NCBI RefSeq assembly: GCF_024362785.1
Contig: NZ_CP093301.1
Location: 992,001-1,056,000 of the forward strand
DNA from: Evansella sp. LMS18
GTDB taxonomy: Bacteria; Bacillota; Bacilli; Bacillales; Salisediminibacteriaceae
Direction of reading: 5' to 3'
DNA: 64,000 bases
Under the pieces are notes generated by a model. The model had not been told where the DNA came from, searched no databases, and worked only from the letters and a program-made list of their open reading frames with translations. This document shows positions 33,012-41,626 of this stretch, one piece after another (within the stretch, counting starts at the first letter, position 1; each line of letters opens with the position of its first letter). Both the position numbers and the translations under genes were made by a program.

Positions 33012-34178
33012 TTAGATTATACTGGCTGCAATCCTTTCTGCAGCTTTTCTTGCACCGGCTATATTTCTCGACACAGGCCCAATCTCCAATTCTGCCAGCG
33101 GACCGGACACATATAAATGATCACACCATTCCAATGACTTTTTTACGATTGGATATCCACAATTCGCGCATTTTAACTGCTGCTCATTTATTAGTTGACG
33201 CAGCCACCCTCTGTCCGGGAGAGAAGGATTAAATCCAGTAGCAAGTATAACTGTACCTGCTTTTATCGCATCTCCGGTTTTAAAATGGAGCACTATTTTA
33301 TCTGCTTTCTCTTCTGCAAGCACTGCCTCCCCGTCTCTTACAGCCAGTTTATTGTTTTTTGTCAGCCGTTTGATGTTACAGAAGAGCTCTCGCGGAATAG
33401 ATCCTTTATTCCTGGCATTCTGAATTAATGCACGGCGCTTATCGTAATCCTCAATCTTTGAATAACAGGATAATTTCTTTGGCCCAAGCCAGCCAGGGTC
33501 ACTATCAAAGGAGTGCACTCTGAACGGATGTCTTTTAACCAAAGTAACCTCTCCGGGAAACAATCCGGCAAGCTTAATAGCCGAGTGAGCAGCCGTTATT
33601 CCTCCGCCTATTACCACTGCAGGCAATTTAATATCCTCCAGTTTTCCCAGTCTTTCTTCAAATACGTGGTATATATTTTTCTTCTCTTTATAAAATTGTT
33701 CCGCCCAGTTTGGAATCGAAAGCTGCCTGTTAATGCTTACCGCAATAACTATATTTTTGGATAAAATCTCCCTGCCTGCTTCTGTTTGAATAAGCCATAT
33801 ATTTTCACGTTTCGTTACCTGCGCCACTGTACCGGTATGCCATGACTCTAAAATTTCCTGACTTTCAATAATCCTGCTGCAGTGTTCGTTAAACAAATCC
33901 AGAGAGGGCCTGTCATACTGCCCGTAAAAACCTCTCTCCTCTTTTAATTGTGATGAGTAGTTATGGAGACTCATAGGATCCACATCAATGTGGTGGACAG
34001 AAGGAGAACGGAGAAACTCCATACCTATTTTCTCTGTGTTTCTCCTCCATTCGTACATTGGTTCCGGATGCGGGTCAATAATTAACAGCTTCTCTCTCGT
34101 TGTTTTACCGTTCTTCAGCAGAAAATTTGCTACTGTACAGCCATGTATTCCGCCTCCAATAATTACCCAGTCGAACAA
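33012..34178 (-). CDS. Zur-controlled FAD/NAD(P)-binding oxidoreductase
   Basis: Flavoprotein of 388 residues. The dinucleotide motif WVIIGGGIHGCTVANFLL (residues 4-21) and a second one, AVVIGGGITAAHSAIKLAG (near 190), show FAD and NAD(P)H binding, as in the N-hydroxylase/SidA-like monooxygenase group; TVILATGFNPSLP is the ATG motif. A late CANCGYP Cys pair could bind metal. The start is TTG after GGGGAGGGGG. It heads an operon with the yciC-like gene behind a perfect Zur box, so it should be made when zinc is scarce. Substrate unknown. Confidence 0.75.
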   Translation of the reverse strand: MFDWVIIGGGIHGCTVANFLLKNGKTTREKLLIIDPHPEPMYEWRRNTEKIGMEFLRSPSVHHIDVDPMSLHNYSSQLKEERGFYGQYDRPSLDLFNEHCSRIIESQEILESWHTGTVAQVTKRENIWLIQTEAGREILSKNIVIAVSINRQLSIPNWAEQFYKEKKNIYHVFEERLGKLEDIKLPAVVIGGGITAAHSAIKLAGLFPGEVTLVKRHPFRVHSFDSDPGWLGPKKLSCYSKIEDYDKRRALIQNARNKGSIPRELFCNIKRLTKNNKLAVRDGEAVLAEEKADKIVLHFKTGDAIKAGTVILATGFNPSLPDRGWLRQLINEQQLKCANCGYPIVKKSLEWCDHLYVSGPLAELEIGPVSRNIAGARKAAERIAASII

Positions 34179-34199
34179 ATTAATTCCCCCTCCCCACTT

Positions 34200-34251
34200 A
34201 AATCGTAACTGTTACGATTTGTATTGTAGTTTAATTCTTTACTAAATGCAA
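34200..34251 (-). promoter_or_regulatory. Zur-controlled promoter of the flavoprotein-yciC operon
   Basis: TTGCAT (forward 34246-34251) and TACAAT (34223-34228) with a 17-base spacer on the minus strand. A perfect 21-bp palindrome, AAATCGTAAC + centre base + GTTACGATTT, fills 34200-34220 around the start site and matches the Bacillus Zur consensus. Confidence 0.9.
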
Positions 34252-34347
34252 CATTTTTATTTCCTCCCTCAGTCCCTCCCAACAAGATATTGTTTTATAG
34301 AGAGGAATTAGTAACTACAGAGTGGTACACAATAGATTTTATCTGTA

Positions 34348-34385
34348 TATAATACAAAAATAGTTTTACTTAAGGAAACTTTTTT
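34348..34385 (+). promoter_or_regulatory. MntR-like box and -10 ahead of a 29-residue ORF
   Basis: TATAAT at 34348-34353 is followed by TTTTACTTAAGGAAACTTTT (34363-34382), very close to the MntR operator TTTGCCTTAAGGAAACT. A -35 box is not clear. Confidence 0.55.
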
Positions 34386-34420
34386 TCTTTAAGCAAAAAC
34401 ACTGAAAGGTGGGGCTTGTT

Positions 34421-34510
34421 ATGGGGAAAACATTAGCTGTATTATTCAGCGTCCTTTTAACTTCATCGTGTTCAAGAGCTAAGAAAACAATGATCAAAAA
34501 AATAAAGTGA
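34421..34510 (+). CDS. Candidate 29-residue secreted or lipid-anchored small protein
   Basis: ORF of 30 codons including stop. The product has a Lys near the N-terminus, a hydrophobic core LAVLFSVLLTSSC resembling a short lipoprotein signal, and a basic tail RAKKTMIKKIK. A weak GGTGGGG site lies 7 bases ahead. It lies between an MntR-like box with a -10 and a small terminator hairpin (34518-34540), so it looks like a separate transcription unit. It may be a true small protein or a decayed lipoprotein gene. Confidence 0.4.
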   Translation: MGKTLAVLFSVLLTSSCSRAKKTMIKKIK

Positions 34511-34517
34511 ACCTTCA

Positions 34518-34550
34518 ATCAGTGGGGGGATTCATCCCCACAGTATTTTT
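34518..34550 (+). terminator. Small terminator after the 29-residue ORF
   Basis: GTGGGG, 8-nt loop, CCCCAC, then AGTATTTTT. Weak stem but in the right place. Confidence 0.45.
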
Positions 34551-34557
34551 CCAGCAT

Positions 34558-34592
34558 AAAAAAATCCTCTGCTGGATTGCAGAGGATTTTCA
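34558..34592. terminator. Terminator of the NlpC/P60 gene
   Basis: AAAATCCTCTGC, loop, GCAGAGGATTTT followed on the minus strand by a T-run; A-run on the other side. Confidence 0.85.
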
Positions 34593-34595
34593 ATG

Positions 34596-36080
34596 CTATT
34601 CAATTATTCGCATTACCCGGCCATTAAATGTTTCCGCCCAGTAACCGCTGGACATATCAGCCACTGCTACTCCCGTAGAGCTCTGTGATCCGATAAATTT
34701 ATTTCCACCAAGATATATGCCTACATGACCGTCTGTTTTATAAGTATTAAAGAAAACAAGATCGCCTGGTTTTGCCTCACTGAAAGATACCCTGCGCCCC
34801 TGGTTCTTTTGCTGGTCTGTGCTCGCTCCAAGGCTGATTCCTGCCTGTGAGAAAGCCCAGCGTGTAAATCCTGAACAGTCAAATCTTCCATTCCTTACAT
34901 CGTAATCTGTACGGCCGCCACCAAATACATAAACAGAGTTGCCAATATAACGGTTACCCGCGTTTATTACAGTATTAATTTTGTCGCTGCCACTTCCACT
35001 TGAGCTCGAGGAGCTTCCTGAAGAAGTGCTGCTGGACGATGTCTTAGTAGTAACAGACTCCGAGCTTGTACCGGAATTTGAATTCGACGAACTATTTGAG
35101 CTGTTGCTGGATTCGGAAGAACTCTGGGATTGACTTGAAGAGCTTGATGATGAGTCGCTGCCAGAATTGGAATTAGAGCTGGCCGCCGCCTGAGCAGCTT
35201 GAGCTGCTTCAGCTGCTGCCGCTTCTTCAGCCTGGCGCTGTTCTTCTTCTTCACGTTCTCTTTCAAGTTGTCTTTGTCTCTCAAGTTCTCTTTCCTGTCT
35301 GATACGTTCTCTTTCCTGCTCAATTTCAGCTTTTATATCAGCTTCAAGTCCGGCAAGTTCGCCGTCCCTGTCAATCAGCTTCTGCATTAGTTGTTCTGTT
35401 TGTCTTTCTTTCTTCTCAAGTTCTTTGATTAATTCATCAATCTGGTTTTGCTGGTCAAGCAGGTGATGCTCCATTCCTTTAAGCTCTGTCATCATTTCCT
35501 GCAGGTCAGCCAGTTTACCTTCCACAGACTCCTGCTTTTCAGCAAGCTCTGTTTTTAGTTCATGGTGTCTTTCAAGGAAATCTGCATCTGCTTTAGCAAT
35601 TTGGGAGAGGGACATTACCCTCTCCAGAAAATCGCCAAAATCCTGTGATCCGAGAATTACTTCCAGATAGTCTATGCTTGTCCCGTTTTTCTGATAAGCT
35701 GAAGCTCTTTCTTTCAGAAGCTCGTTCCTTGCTTCAATTTCTTCCACGAGCTCCTCAATATTCTCTTCAAGCTCTGCAACCTCTTCTTCCGCAGCGTTAA
35801 TTTCCGCTTTCGTCTCTGCAATTAACTCCTGGTTATCGGTGATTGCTTCTTCCACTCGTTTGATCTGTTCATTCAGATCTTCCATTTCGTTTAATACTTC
35901 AGCCAGTTCTTCTTCAGCTTCTGATAAATCAGACTTTATTTCGGTCCGCTCTTCCTGTATCTCATTTTGTCTGTTCTCTAAGTCTTCTACGGATTCAGCA
36001 AAAACAGCGGGAGCTGAAAATAAAGTCCCCGTTCCTAACAGCAGTACTAAACCTGACGCTAATAGTTTCTTTTTAAACAC
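34596..36080 (-). CDS. CwlO-like NlpC/P60 peptidoglycan endopeptidase
   Basis: Secreted DL-endopeptidase, 494 residues from the chosen start. A signal peptide (FKKKLLASGLVLLLGTGTLF ... VFAES) is followed by a long Glu-rich coiled coil (about 28-290), a Ser/Gly/Asn low-complexity linker (about 300-370), and a C-terminal NlpC/P60 domain. That domain has the catalytic Cys in GRFDCSGFTRWAF, the His in DGHVGIYLGG and a third polar residue downstream. The GTG at 36080 is chosen because the signal peptide begins there; the upstream 47 codons lack signal character. The CwlO architecture implies FtsEX-controlled cell elongation; that is by analogy. Confidence 0.85.
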   Translation of the reverse strand: MFKKKLLASGLVLLLGTGTLFSAPAVFAESVEDLENRQNEIQEERTEIKSDLSEAEEELAEVLNEMEDLNEQIKRVEEAITDNQELIAETKAEINAAEEEVAELEENIEELVEEIEARNELLKERASAYQKNGTSIDYLEVILGSQDFGDFLERVMSLSQIAKADADFLERHHELKTELAEKQESVEGKLADLQEMMTELKGMEHHLLDQQNQIDELIKELEKKERQTEQLMQKLIDRDGELAGLEADIKAEIEQERERIRQERELERQRQLEREREEEEQRQAEEAAAAEAAQAAQAAASSNSNSGSDSSSSSSSQSQSSSESSNSSNSSSNSNSGTSSESVTTKTSSSSTSSGSSSSSSGSGSDKINTVINAGNRYIGNSVYVFGGGRTDYDVRNGRFDCSGFTRWAFSQAGISLGASTDQQKNQGRRVSFSEAKPGDLVFFNTYKTDGHVGIYLGGNKFIGSQSSTGVAVADMSSGYWAETFNGRVMRIIE

Positions 36081-36367
36081 TTTCTTCCCCACTTTCCATA
36101 AACCGTCTGTACTGCAAAAATATGTATTATGTATGTATATCTGAGGTTTTTCATATGCAGCAGTATGGTAAATTAGTAAACTAATATTATATGTATATAT
36201 GCTGACTACCTTCATAGTCAATTAGTAGTATATCAGTGGTAAATGACAAAAATATTATAGAAATGTTACAGTTTCATTTCAAAACGACAGAATTTTTCTT
36301 CAATATACTAGTCGAACATTGGTATATTTTAGCTAATCAGGTTAAAAATGCACCTATATCGCGGAAA

Positions 36368-36404
36368 AAAGCACTTTTCATTTCCAAAAAGTGCTTTTTT
36401 CGTT
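36368..36404. terminator. Bidirectional terminator after scrB
   Basis: AAAAAAGCACTTTTC, loop, AAAAAGTGCTTTTTT, able to stop transcription both ways. Confidence 0.8.
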
Positions 36405-36425
36405 ATGCTGCTAATTTACCATTTT

Positions 36426-37883
36426 TCAAATAAATTTTTTCTGTAGATTCCACTTTTTTATTTTGAAGTCCGTCTTTTGGGAAGCACCGAACGAAATCTC
36501 CTCGTTTTCCGTACCAGGGTAAAAACGGGCTGTAAATGTTTCTTCTCCCTCATTAACGAAAACTTCTACAGATGAGGTATCCACATACAGTTGCAAAGAG
36601 TGGAGAGATTCGAGCTGGCATTGTCTTTTCTCAACAACTCCATTCGTATAACTTTTTCGTTCCAGAGTAAGGGTTTTCTCGCGGGAGGAATACACCAGCC
36701 GTGCATTTCCCCTTATTGAAATTTCAAACCAGCCTCCTGGCACCTCAATATCTTCCATGAGTAATTCAACTGCCTTCCCGTGTACGCCATTAAGAGAAAT
36801 GGTTTCGTTGTTGAGTACAGCCGTATGCTCCACAGCCTCTCCTTCCCTTAATGCTTCCAGCTCCGGAACCGGCTGCTGATAAACTTTCCCGTTTTTTAAT
36901 GTCAGCTCTCTTGGCAGAGTCATATTATGCAGCCATTTATATTCTGTAGTAGGATGGTCCTGCTCATTCTGGTCCGGAACGCTCATCCAGGCAAATAAAA
37001 GCCTTCTTCCTGTACTATCCTCTGTTGTCTGAGGCGCATAGAAATCAAAACCCCGGTCAAGCTCATCAAAGTCCCCATGGGTATATTCCCCTGTCCCAGG
37101 GTTGAATTCTCCAGTCACATATCCGGCCTGATAAACATTTTGGTACTTCATCCCCTCTGCTTCAAGGCCTTGCGGGGAAAAGATCAGTACATCTTTATCT
37201 GAAAGACGGAACAAATCGGGACACTCGAACATATAACCGAAATCCTTTAGTTTTCCTGTGCCTCCGCCGGCAAGTATTCCATCGTGTTCCCAGTCTGTCA
37301 GGTTTTCAGAGCTGAATAAAGCAGCAGCCCCTTTCAAATCAGCCGTCTGAGCACCGACTACCATAAAATACTTTCCGTCCTGCTTCCATACTTTAGGGTC
37401 CCGGAAATGAGCGGTATACCCTTCAGGCAGTTCAACAACAGGCCCTTTTTTTTCAAAATGCAGGCCGTCCTCTGATACTGCCAGGCATTGGTATGTTTCT
37501 CTGTTCCCATGCTCGTCCTTCACATTGCCTGTATAAAAAACATATAGTTTCCCGTCATGTTCAATTGCACTTCCGGAATAGCAGCCATGCTTTTCAAACC
37601 ATTCCGAGGGGGCTAAGGCAATCTCCTCATGCTTCCAGTTCACAAGGTCGGCGGAAGAATAATGGCCCCAGAACTTAGCGCCGTGATCTGTTTTAAAGGG
37701 CATCCACTGATAATAAAGATGGTATTTCCCGCCAAACTGGATAAACCCATTCGGGTCGTTGAGCAATCCAGCAGGGGGCATAATATGGTAATGAAGCCGG
37801 TAAGGATCCTGCTCCGCAATCTGTTTATTTTTGTTTACTGTTTCCAAAGCTTCCTTCCTTAACTGTCCATCACGGTCCATCAT
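36426..37883 (-). CDS. scrB: Sucrose-6-phosphate hydrolase (GH32)
   Basis: Cytosolic GH32 invertase, 485 residues, cleaving sucrose-6-phosphate into glucose-6-phosphate and fructose. The nucleophile motif LLNDPNGFIQFGGKYHLYYQ lies near 37-56, the RDP motif in AHFRDPKVW near 165, and the acid/base ECPD motif in MFECPDLFRL near 217. The beta-sandwich C-terminal domain occupies about 340-485. ATG follows AAAGGACGGC. Its start overlaps the fructokinase stop by 4 bases. It is the last gene of the sucrose operon. Confidence 0.93.
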   Translation of the reverse strand: MMDRDGQLRKEALETVNKNKQIAEQDPYRLHYHIMPPAGLLNDPNGFIQFGGKYHLYYQWMPFKTDHGAKFWGHYSSADLVNWKHEEIALAPSEWFEKHGCYSGSAIEHDGKLYVFYTGNVKDEHGNRETYQCLAVSEDGLHFEKKGPVVELPEGYTAHFRDPKVWKQDGKYFMVVGAQTADLKGAAALFSSENLTDWEHDGILAGGGTGKLKDFGYMFECPDLFRLSDKDVLIFSPQGLEAEGMKYQNVYQAGYVTGEFNPGTGEYTHGDFDELDRGFDFYAPQTTEDSTGRRLLFAWMSVPDQNEQDHPTTEYKWLHNMTLPRELTLKNGKVYQQPVPELEALREGEAVEHTAVLNNETISLNGVHGKAVELLMEDIEVPGGWFEISIRGNARLVYSSREKTLTLERKSYTNGVVEKRQCQLESLHSLQLYVDTSSVEVFVNEGEETFTARFYPGTENEEISFGASQKTDFKIKKWNLQKKFI

Positions 37884-38842
37884 CGCTGCCGTCCTTTCTT
37901 TTCGAGATGTTTGTTCACTTCTTCAAGGCCGGGAAGAGCCGTCATTGCACCCTTAGTGGAGGCGGCAAGAGCTCCGGAGACGGAAGCGAATTCAGCCATT
38001 TCTGCCGCTTTTTCCAAAGTCAGCGATGGAATGTCCCCTCCATATTCATTCAATGAATAAAGCATCCCGGAAACAAAGGCATCGCCTGCTCCTGTTGTAT
38101 CAACAGCTTTTACAGCCATTGCTTCCACATGTGCTTTCCCTTCCGCTGTAAAAACATAGCTTCCTTCCGCTCCAAGTGTTACAACAATTAAAGGGATATT
38201 ATATTCCTTTAGCTTGTCTGCTCCTTTTTCAATGGACTGTTCACCAGTGATAAACTCCAGTTCTTCCTCTGAAATTTTCAGGAAATCTGTTTTATCCAGC
38301 ATAGAAACAATCGTCTCCCGAGCTTCATTTTCCGATTCCCAGAGTCCTAACCGTAGATTGGGATCATAAGAAACGAGCATCCCTTTTTGCTTTGCAAGCT
38401 GTACTGCATGCTGGGTAGCCTCTTTCGCAGGGCTGCTGATCATGGATATGGAACCAAAATGAAGAATCTTATTATCATCAAAAACCGGCTCAGGAATCTC
38501 ATCAGCATGGAGGAAACGGTCCGCACTCGGGTTAATATAAAAATCGAAGCTTCGTTCACCGTCAGCTGTATTAGTCACAAATACAACGCCTGTCCGTACA
38601 TCATCTGTTAAAAACATCTGGTCCGTGTTCACCTTATATGAGTTGAGGGTTTCCTTAAGGAACCTTCCTAAAACATCATTACCCACTTTGCCGATAAAAG
38701 CTGACTTTGCCCCTAATCTGGCAAGGCCGACTGCCACATTCGCAGGCGCTCCCCCCGGGCTCTTCTGGTAATTATTATTTTCCTGATCAAGGGGGATGAA
38801 ATCTATAAGTGCTTCTCCTAAAGAGATGATTCCTTTTTTCAA
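37880..38842 (-). CDS. scrK: Fructokinase (PfkB family)
   Basis: Ribokinase-fold sugar kinase, 320 residues, phosphorylating the fructose released by ScrB. N-terminal ISLGEALIDFIP and GGAPANVAVGLARLGAKSAFIG (cited in part: GGAPANVAVGLARLG) bind sugar; the C-terminal DTTGAGDAFVSGML holds the catalytic Asp and the anion hole. Start is TTG after AGGAGG. It lies between the PTS gene and scrB. Fructose is assigned from context; other PfkB substrates are excluded only by operon logic. Confidence 0.9.
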   Translation of the reverse strand: MKKGIISLGEALIDFIPLDQENNNYQKSPGGAPANVAVGLARLGAKSAFIGKVGNDVLGRFLKETLNSYKVNTDQMFLTDDVRTGVVFVTNTADGERSFDFYINPSADRFLHADEIPEPVFDDNKILHFGSISMISSPAKEATQHAVQLAKQKGMLVSYDPNLRLGLWESENEARETIVSMLDKTDFLKISEEELEFITGEQSIEKGADKLKEYNIPLIVVTLGAEGSYVFTAEGKAHVEAMAVKAVDTTGAGDAFVSGMLYSLNEYGGDIPSLTLEKAAEMAEFASVSGALAASTKGAMTALPGLEEVNKHLEKKGRQR

Positions 38843-38901
38843 AATAAACTCCTCCTAAGTATGGTTTTCTATCATTATCACCTATGAGAGTGAAAATACA
38901 A

Positions 38902-38950
38902 AAAACAAATCCCTGCCAGCAGAAGTTTTCCACTGACAGAGGATTTGCGT
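38902..38950 (-). terminator. Possible partial terminator between scrA and scrK
   Basis: Minus-strand AAATCCTCTGTCAG, loop, CTGGCAGGGATTT, then GTTTTTTG. It may reduce expression of the downstream kinase and hydrolase relative to the transporter. Confidence 0.6.
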
Positions 38951-38962
38951 GTAAAGCTTCAA

Positions 38963-40336
38963 TTATTTATTAGGCTCATCTTTCCAGCCTAATAAGAGAG
39001 TCGCTCCGAAAGCACCACCAATAGCAATCAGGAATCCAATACCGTAATTTAACGGATCCTGTGCAATTGCAAACATCGGTACACCAGTCAGGCCGATGCC
39101 GTTAGCCATTACCTGAGTGAAGACCACATATGCCCCTCCGAGAGCGCCACCGATAGCAGCACCAATAAATGGACGGCGATGTTTCAGGTTAACCCCGAAA
39201 ATAGCAGGCTCTGTAACACCAAGGAAAGCAGAAACAGCAGCTGGCATTGCAACCTCTTTTGTTTTCTTATTTTTTGTTCTGGTGAAAACAGCTAAAGTAG
39301 CTCCACCTTGTGCCACATTCGCCATTGCCCAAATAGGAAGCAGATAGTTTCCGCCGATCTGAGCAAGGATTTCCGCTTCTATTGCATGGAAGCTGTGGTG
39401 CACACCAGTCAGAACAATTGTTGAGTACAATCCTCCAAAAATCAGCCCCGCAATTGGCCCGGCCGTATCATAAAGGAAGCCAAGCGCTCCTGTAATACCG
39501 TTACCAAGCGCGCGGCCAAGAGGTCCGATAACTAACAGTGCAAAGAAACCAGTCATGATAACCGTTAAGAATGGCGTCAGAAGCAAATCTACCATATTTG
39601 GTATTACCTTGCGCAATGCTTTTTCAATCTTAGACATCACGTAAACAGTCAGTAATACAGGAATTACAGTTCCCTGGTATCCAAGCATTTCAACACCAAA
39701 CCCGAAAAAGTCAAGCGTCTCCGGCTGTGCATCAGAAAGCCCCCAAGGGTTCAGGAGAGCCGGATGGACCATAATTCCCCCGACAACGGCTCCCAAAAAC
39801 GGATTCCCGCCAAATTCCTTCGCAGCACTGTAACCGATTAATATCGGCAGAATAATAAATGCAGCGGAAGAAAACATATCCAGCATTACAAAGAGGGCGC
39901 TTTCAGGATCCACCCAGTTATAAGTATTCATCAGGCCAAGGAGCCCCATAAGCATACCTGAAGCTACAATCGCCGGTATAATTGGCACAAAAATATTAGA
40001 TAGTGTTCTTGCAAAACGGGCGAATGGATTCATTTTTTTATTCGCCGCTTCTTTATGAGCGTCGGAAGCTTCTTTATCTCCTCCGCTAATTCCAGCGAGT
40101 GGAGCAAAGTGAGTAAATACTTTATTTACTGTCCCTGTTCCGAAAATGACCTGAAACTGGCCAGAGCTTGAGAATGCTCCCTTCACTCCGTCAAGTTCCT
40201 CTATAGCGGCTTTGTCCACTTTGCTTTCATCTTCAATTACAAGGCGAAGACGTGTAGCACAATGGGCACCGCTCAGGATATTATCTTCTCCTCCTAAAAG
40301 AGGTACAAGCTGTTCAGCAACATCTTTATGATTCAT
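38963..40336 (-). CDS. scrA: Sucrose-specific PTS transporter EIIBC
   Basis: Phosphotransferase-system permease, 457 residues. The EIIB domain (1-85) has the phosphorylated cysteine in LSGAHCATRLRLVIED near 27. After a linker, the EIIC domain (about 108-455) has about ten helices with LTGVHHSFHAIEAEIL and the glucose-superfamily motif GVTEPAIFGVNLKHRRP. No EIIA domain is present, so EIIA-Glc must act in trans. ATG follows GGAGGAAAC. It is the first gene of the sucrose operon, behind a RAT/terminator leader. SacP/ScrA assignment rests on context with scrB and scrK. Confidence 0.92.
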   Translation of the reverse strand: MNHKDVAEQLVPLLGGEDNILSGAHCATRLRLVIEDESKVDKAAIEELDGVKGAFSSSGQFQVIFGTGTVNKVFTHFAPLAGISGGDKEASDAHKEAANKKMNPFARFARTLSNIFVPIIPAIVASGMLMGLLGLMNTYNWVDPESALFVMLDMFSSAAFIILPILIGYSAAKEFGGNPFLGAVVGGIMVHPALLNPWGLSDAQPETLDFFGFGVEMLGYQGTVIPVLLTVYVMSKIEKALRKVIPNMVDLLLTPFLTVIMTGFFALLVIGPLGRALGNGITGALGFLYDTAGPIAGLIFGGLYSTIVLTGVHHSFHAIEAEILAQIGGNYLLPIWAMANVAQGGATLAVFTRTKNKKTKEVAMPAAVSAFLGVTEPAIFGVNLKHRRPFIGAAIGGALGGAYVVFTQVMANGIGLTGVPMFAIAQDPLNYGIGFLIAIGGAFGATLLLGWKDEPNK

Positions 40337-40389
40337 TGTTTTGTTTCCTCCTGTGTTGAATTTTTCAAGGGAACTGCCCTGGGGAAAAC

Positions 40390-40496
40390 AAAAAAAGACC
40401 TAAAATATATAAAGTACACATAGGTAGGTCAAAATAGAGATCTGCCTATGTCTCCTTACACATTTTAGGTCTTGCCTGCTATACCAGTAACAATCC
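40390..40496 (-). promoter_or_regulatory. RAT antiterminator and terminator in the scrA leader
   Basis: The minus strand has GGATTGTTACTGGTATAGCA continuing GGCAAGACC (forward 40468-40496), an almost perfect ribonucleic antiterminator. Its 3' end overlaps the left arm of a long terminator (AGACCTAAAAT with ATTTTAGGTCT, forward 40396-40472, then TTTTTTTG). Binding by the BglG-family protein encoded next door should prevent termination. Confidence 0.92.
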
Positions 40497-40522
40497 CGCA
40501 CTATTAACTTTTAACTGTACTT

Positions 40523-40551
40523 AGTTTACCTTATGAAAGCGCTGCCGTCAA
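40523..40551 (-). promoter_or_regulatory. scrA promoter with cre site
   Basis: TTGACG (forward 40546-40551) and TAAACT (40523-40528), 17 bases apart on the minus strand. The spacer holds ATGAAAGCGCTGCC (forward 40533-40546), which fits the CcpA cre consensus. Carbon catabolite repression is expected. Confidence 0.75.
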
Positions 40552-40586
40552 CACGTATATACAAATTTTATCCCTGGTGAAATTTA

Positions 40587-41411
40587 CTAACTGATCAGCC
40601 GCTGCAAGTGAAGAGCAATGTAAGCTTTCTCCGAATCAGGGAAGTCGATTTCGTATTCCTCTTTCAATAATTCTGCTGATTTTTTTGCGCAGCTGTATGC
40701 TCTATCGTATTTTGTCTGGATGAGTAACAGCATATCTTCATCTATCGGTTCAAAGTCGCTTCCTTCTTCTATCCGATTGAGCGCGAAACGCAAGTGGGTG
40801 ACCAGCCGCTGATAGTTAATGCTCTCCTCATCGATTGTTATGCTGAGTTCTTCCTCGATAAGCCTGACGAAATCATGCAAAATCGTTGCCCTTTTCATCG
40901 TCTCAGCCATAGCTGGCGCATCAATTTTAGCTGTATGAATATGGAGTGCGATGTGAGCAGCTTCATCATCAGGTATTTCTGCCCCGAGCTCTTTTTTTAT
41001 TTCTTCTTTCGCCCAGATACCAACTTCATACTCTTTTTTATAAAGGAATTTAATTTCTTGTGTCAGTTTATTTTTTATAGGAATCCCCTGCCCAAGCCTT
41101 TCAAGCGCAAAAGAAAGGTGGTCTGTAAGCGCGATATGAATGTGGTCATTCAGGGGTACTTGCAGATGCCCCTCGGCAAAACTTATAATTTTTTCTGCGA
41201 TTTCTATATGCTTTTCAGGCAGAGTAGCAAGCAGCTGCTGAAACTTTTCTGATGAATTGCCGTGCAGCACAAAGATTTTTTCTATTTTATTTTTGGGAAT
41301 GATATCATTCTTTCTTTTTTGAAAGGCAATGCCGTTTCCCATAACTATTTTTTCCTCCGGGCCGTCTACTACGACAACCGCATTATTGTTCAAAATCCTG
41401 AATATACGCAT
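40587..41411 (-). CDS. sacT: Sucrose-operon transcription antiterminator (SacT/LicT family)
   Basis: RNA-binding regulator of the BglG family, 274 residues. The CAT RNA-binding domain (1-56; RILNNNAVVVVDGPEEKIVMG) is followed by two PTS regulation domains (about 65-165 and 170-274). PRD histidines are in FAEGHLQVPLNDHIHIALTDH (cited in part), AAHIALHIHTAK, LVTHLRFALNR and EKAYIALHLQRL. PTS phosphorylation of these should set its activity. ATG follows GATGGAGG. It is transcribed toward scrA, whose leader contains the RAT target. Confidence 0.9.
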   Translation of the reverse strand: MRIFRILNNNAVVVVDGPEEKIVMGNGIAFQKRKNDIIPKNKIEKIFVLHGNSSEKFQQLLATLPEKHIEIAEKIISFAEGHLQVPLNDHIHIALTDHLSFALERLGQGIPIKNKLTQEIKFLYKKEYEVGIWAKEEIKKELGAEIPDDEAAHIALHIHTAKIDAPAMAETMKRATILHDFVRLIEEELSITIDEESINYQRLVTHLRFALNRIEEGSDFEPIDEDMLLLIQTKYDRAYSCAKKSAELLKEEYEIDFPDSEKAYIALHLQRLIS

Positions 41412-41577
41412 AACGGTCCTCCATCAACGTAATATAATTAATATTACCACGAAAGGGCTTCAGCATAACAAATGTCTTTGCACAGGTCAATTATTCGGTC
41501 CTGTCCCCTTGCACATGCCGCTCAGGGACACTGCGTGTGAAGTTTCTTTCTTGACAGGGTGATGGTACCACCTTATA

Positions 41578-41616
41578 AGAAAACACCTCCTGAGATGTCC
41601 TCTCTGAAGGTGTTAC
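41578..41616 (-). terminator. Terminator after alaX-like gene
   Basis: Minus-strand AACACCTTC, loop, GAGGTGTTTTCTTAT. It stops transcription before sacT. Confidence 0.65.
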
Positions 41617-41626
41617 CTTTCTATGC

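Noticed and set aside
41536-41580. GGTGGTACCA motif resembling a T-box between alaX-like gene and sacT
   Set aside because: Read on the minus strand it fits the T-box core, but there is no room for a stem I with specifier loop after the alaX terminator, no T-run terminator follows, and the downstream gene is an antiterminator, not an amino-acid gene. The motif is short and palindromic, so chance is likely.
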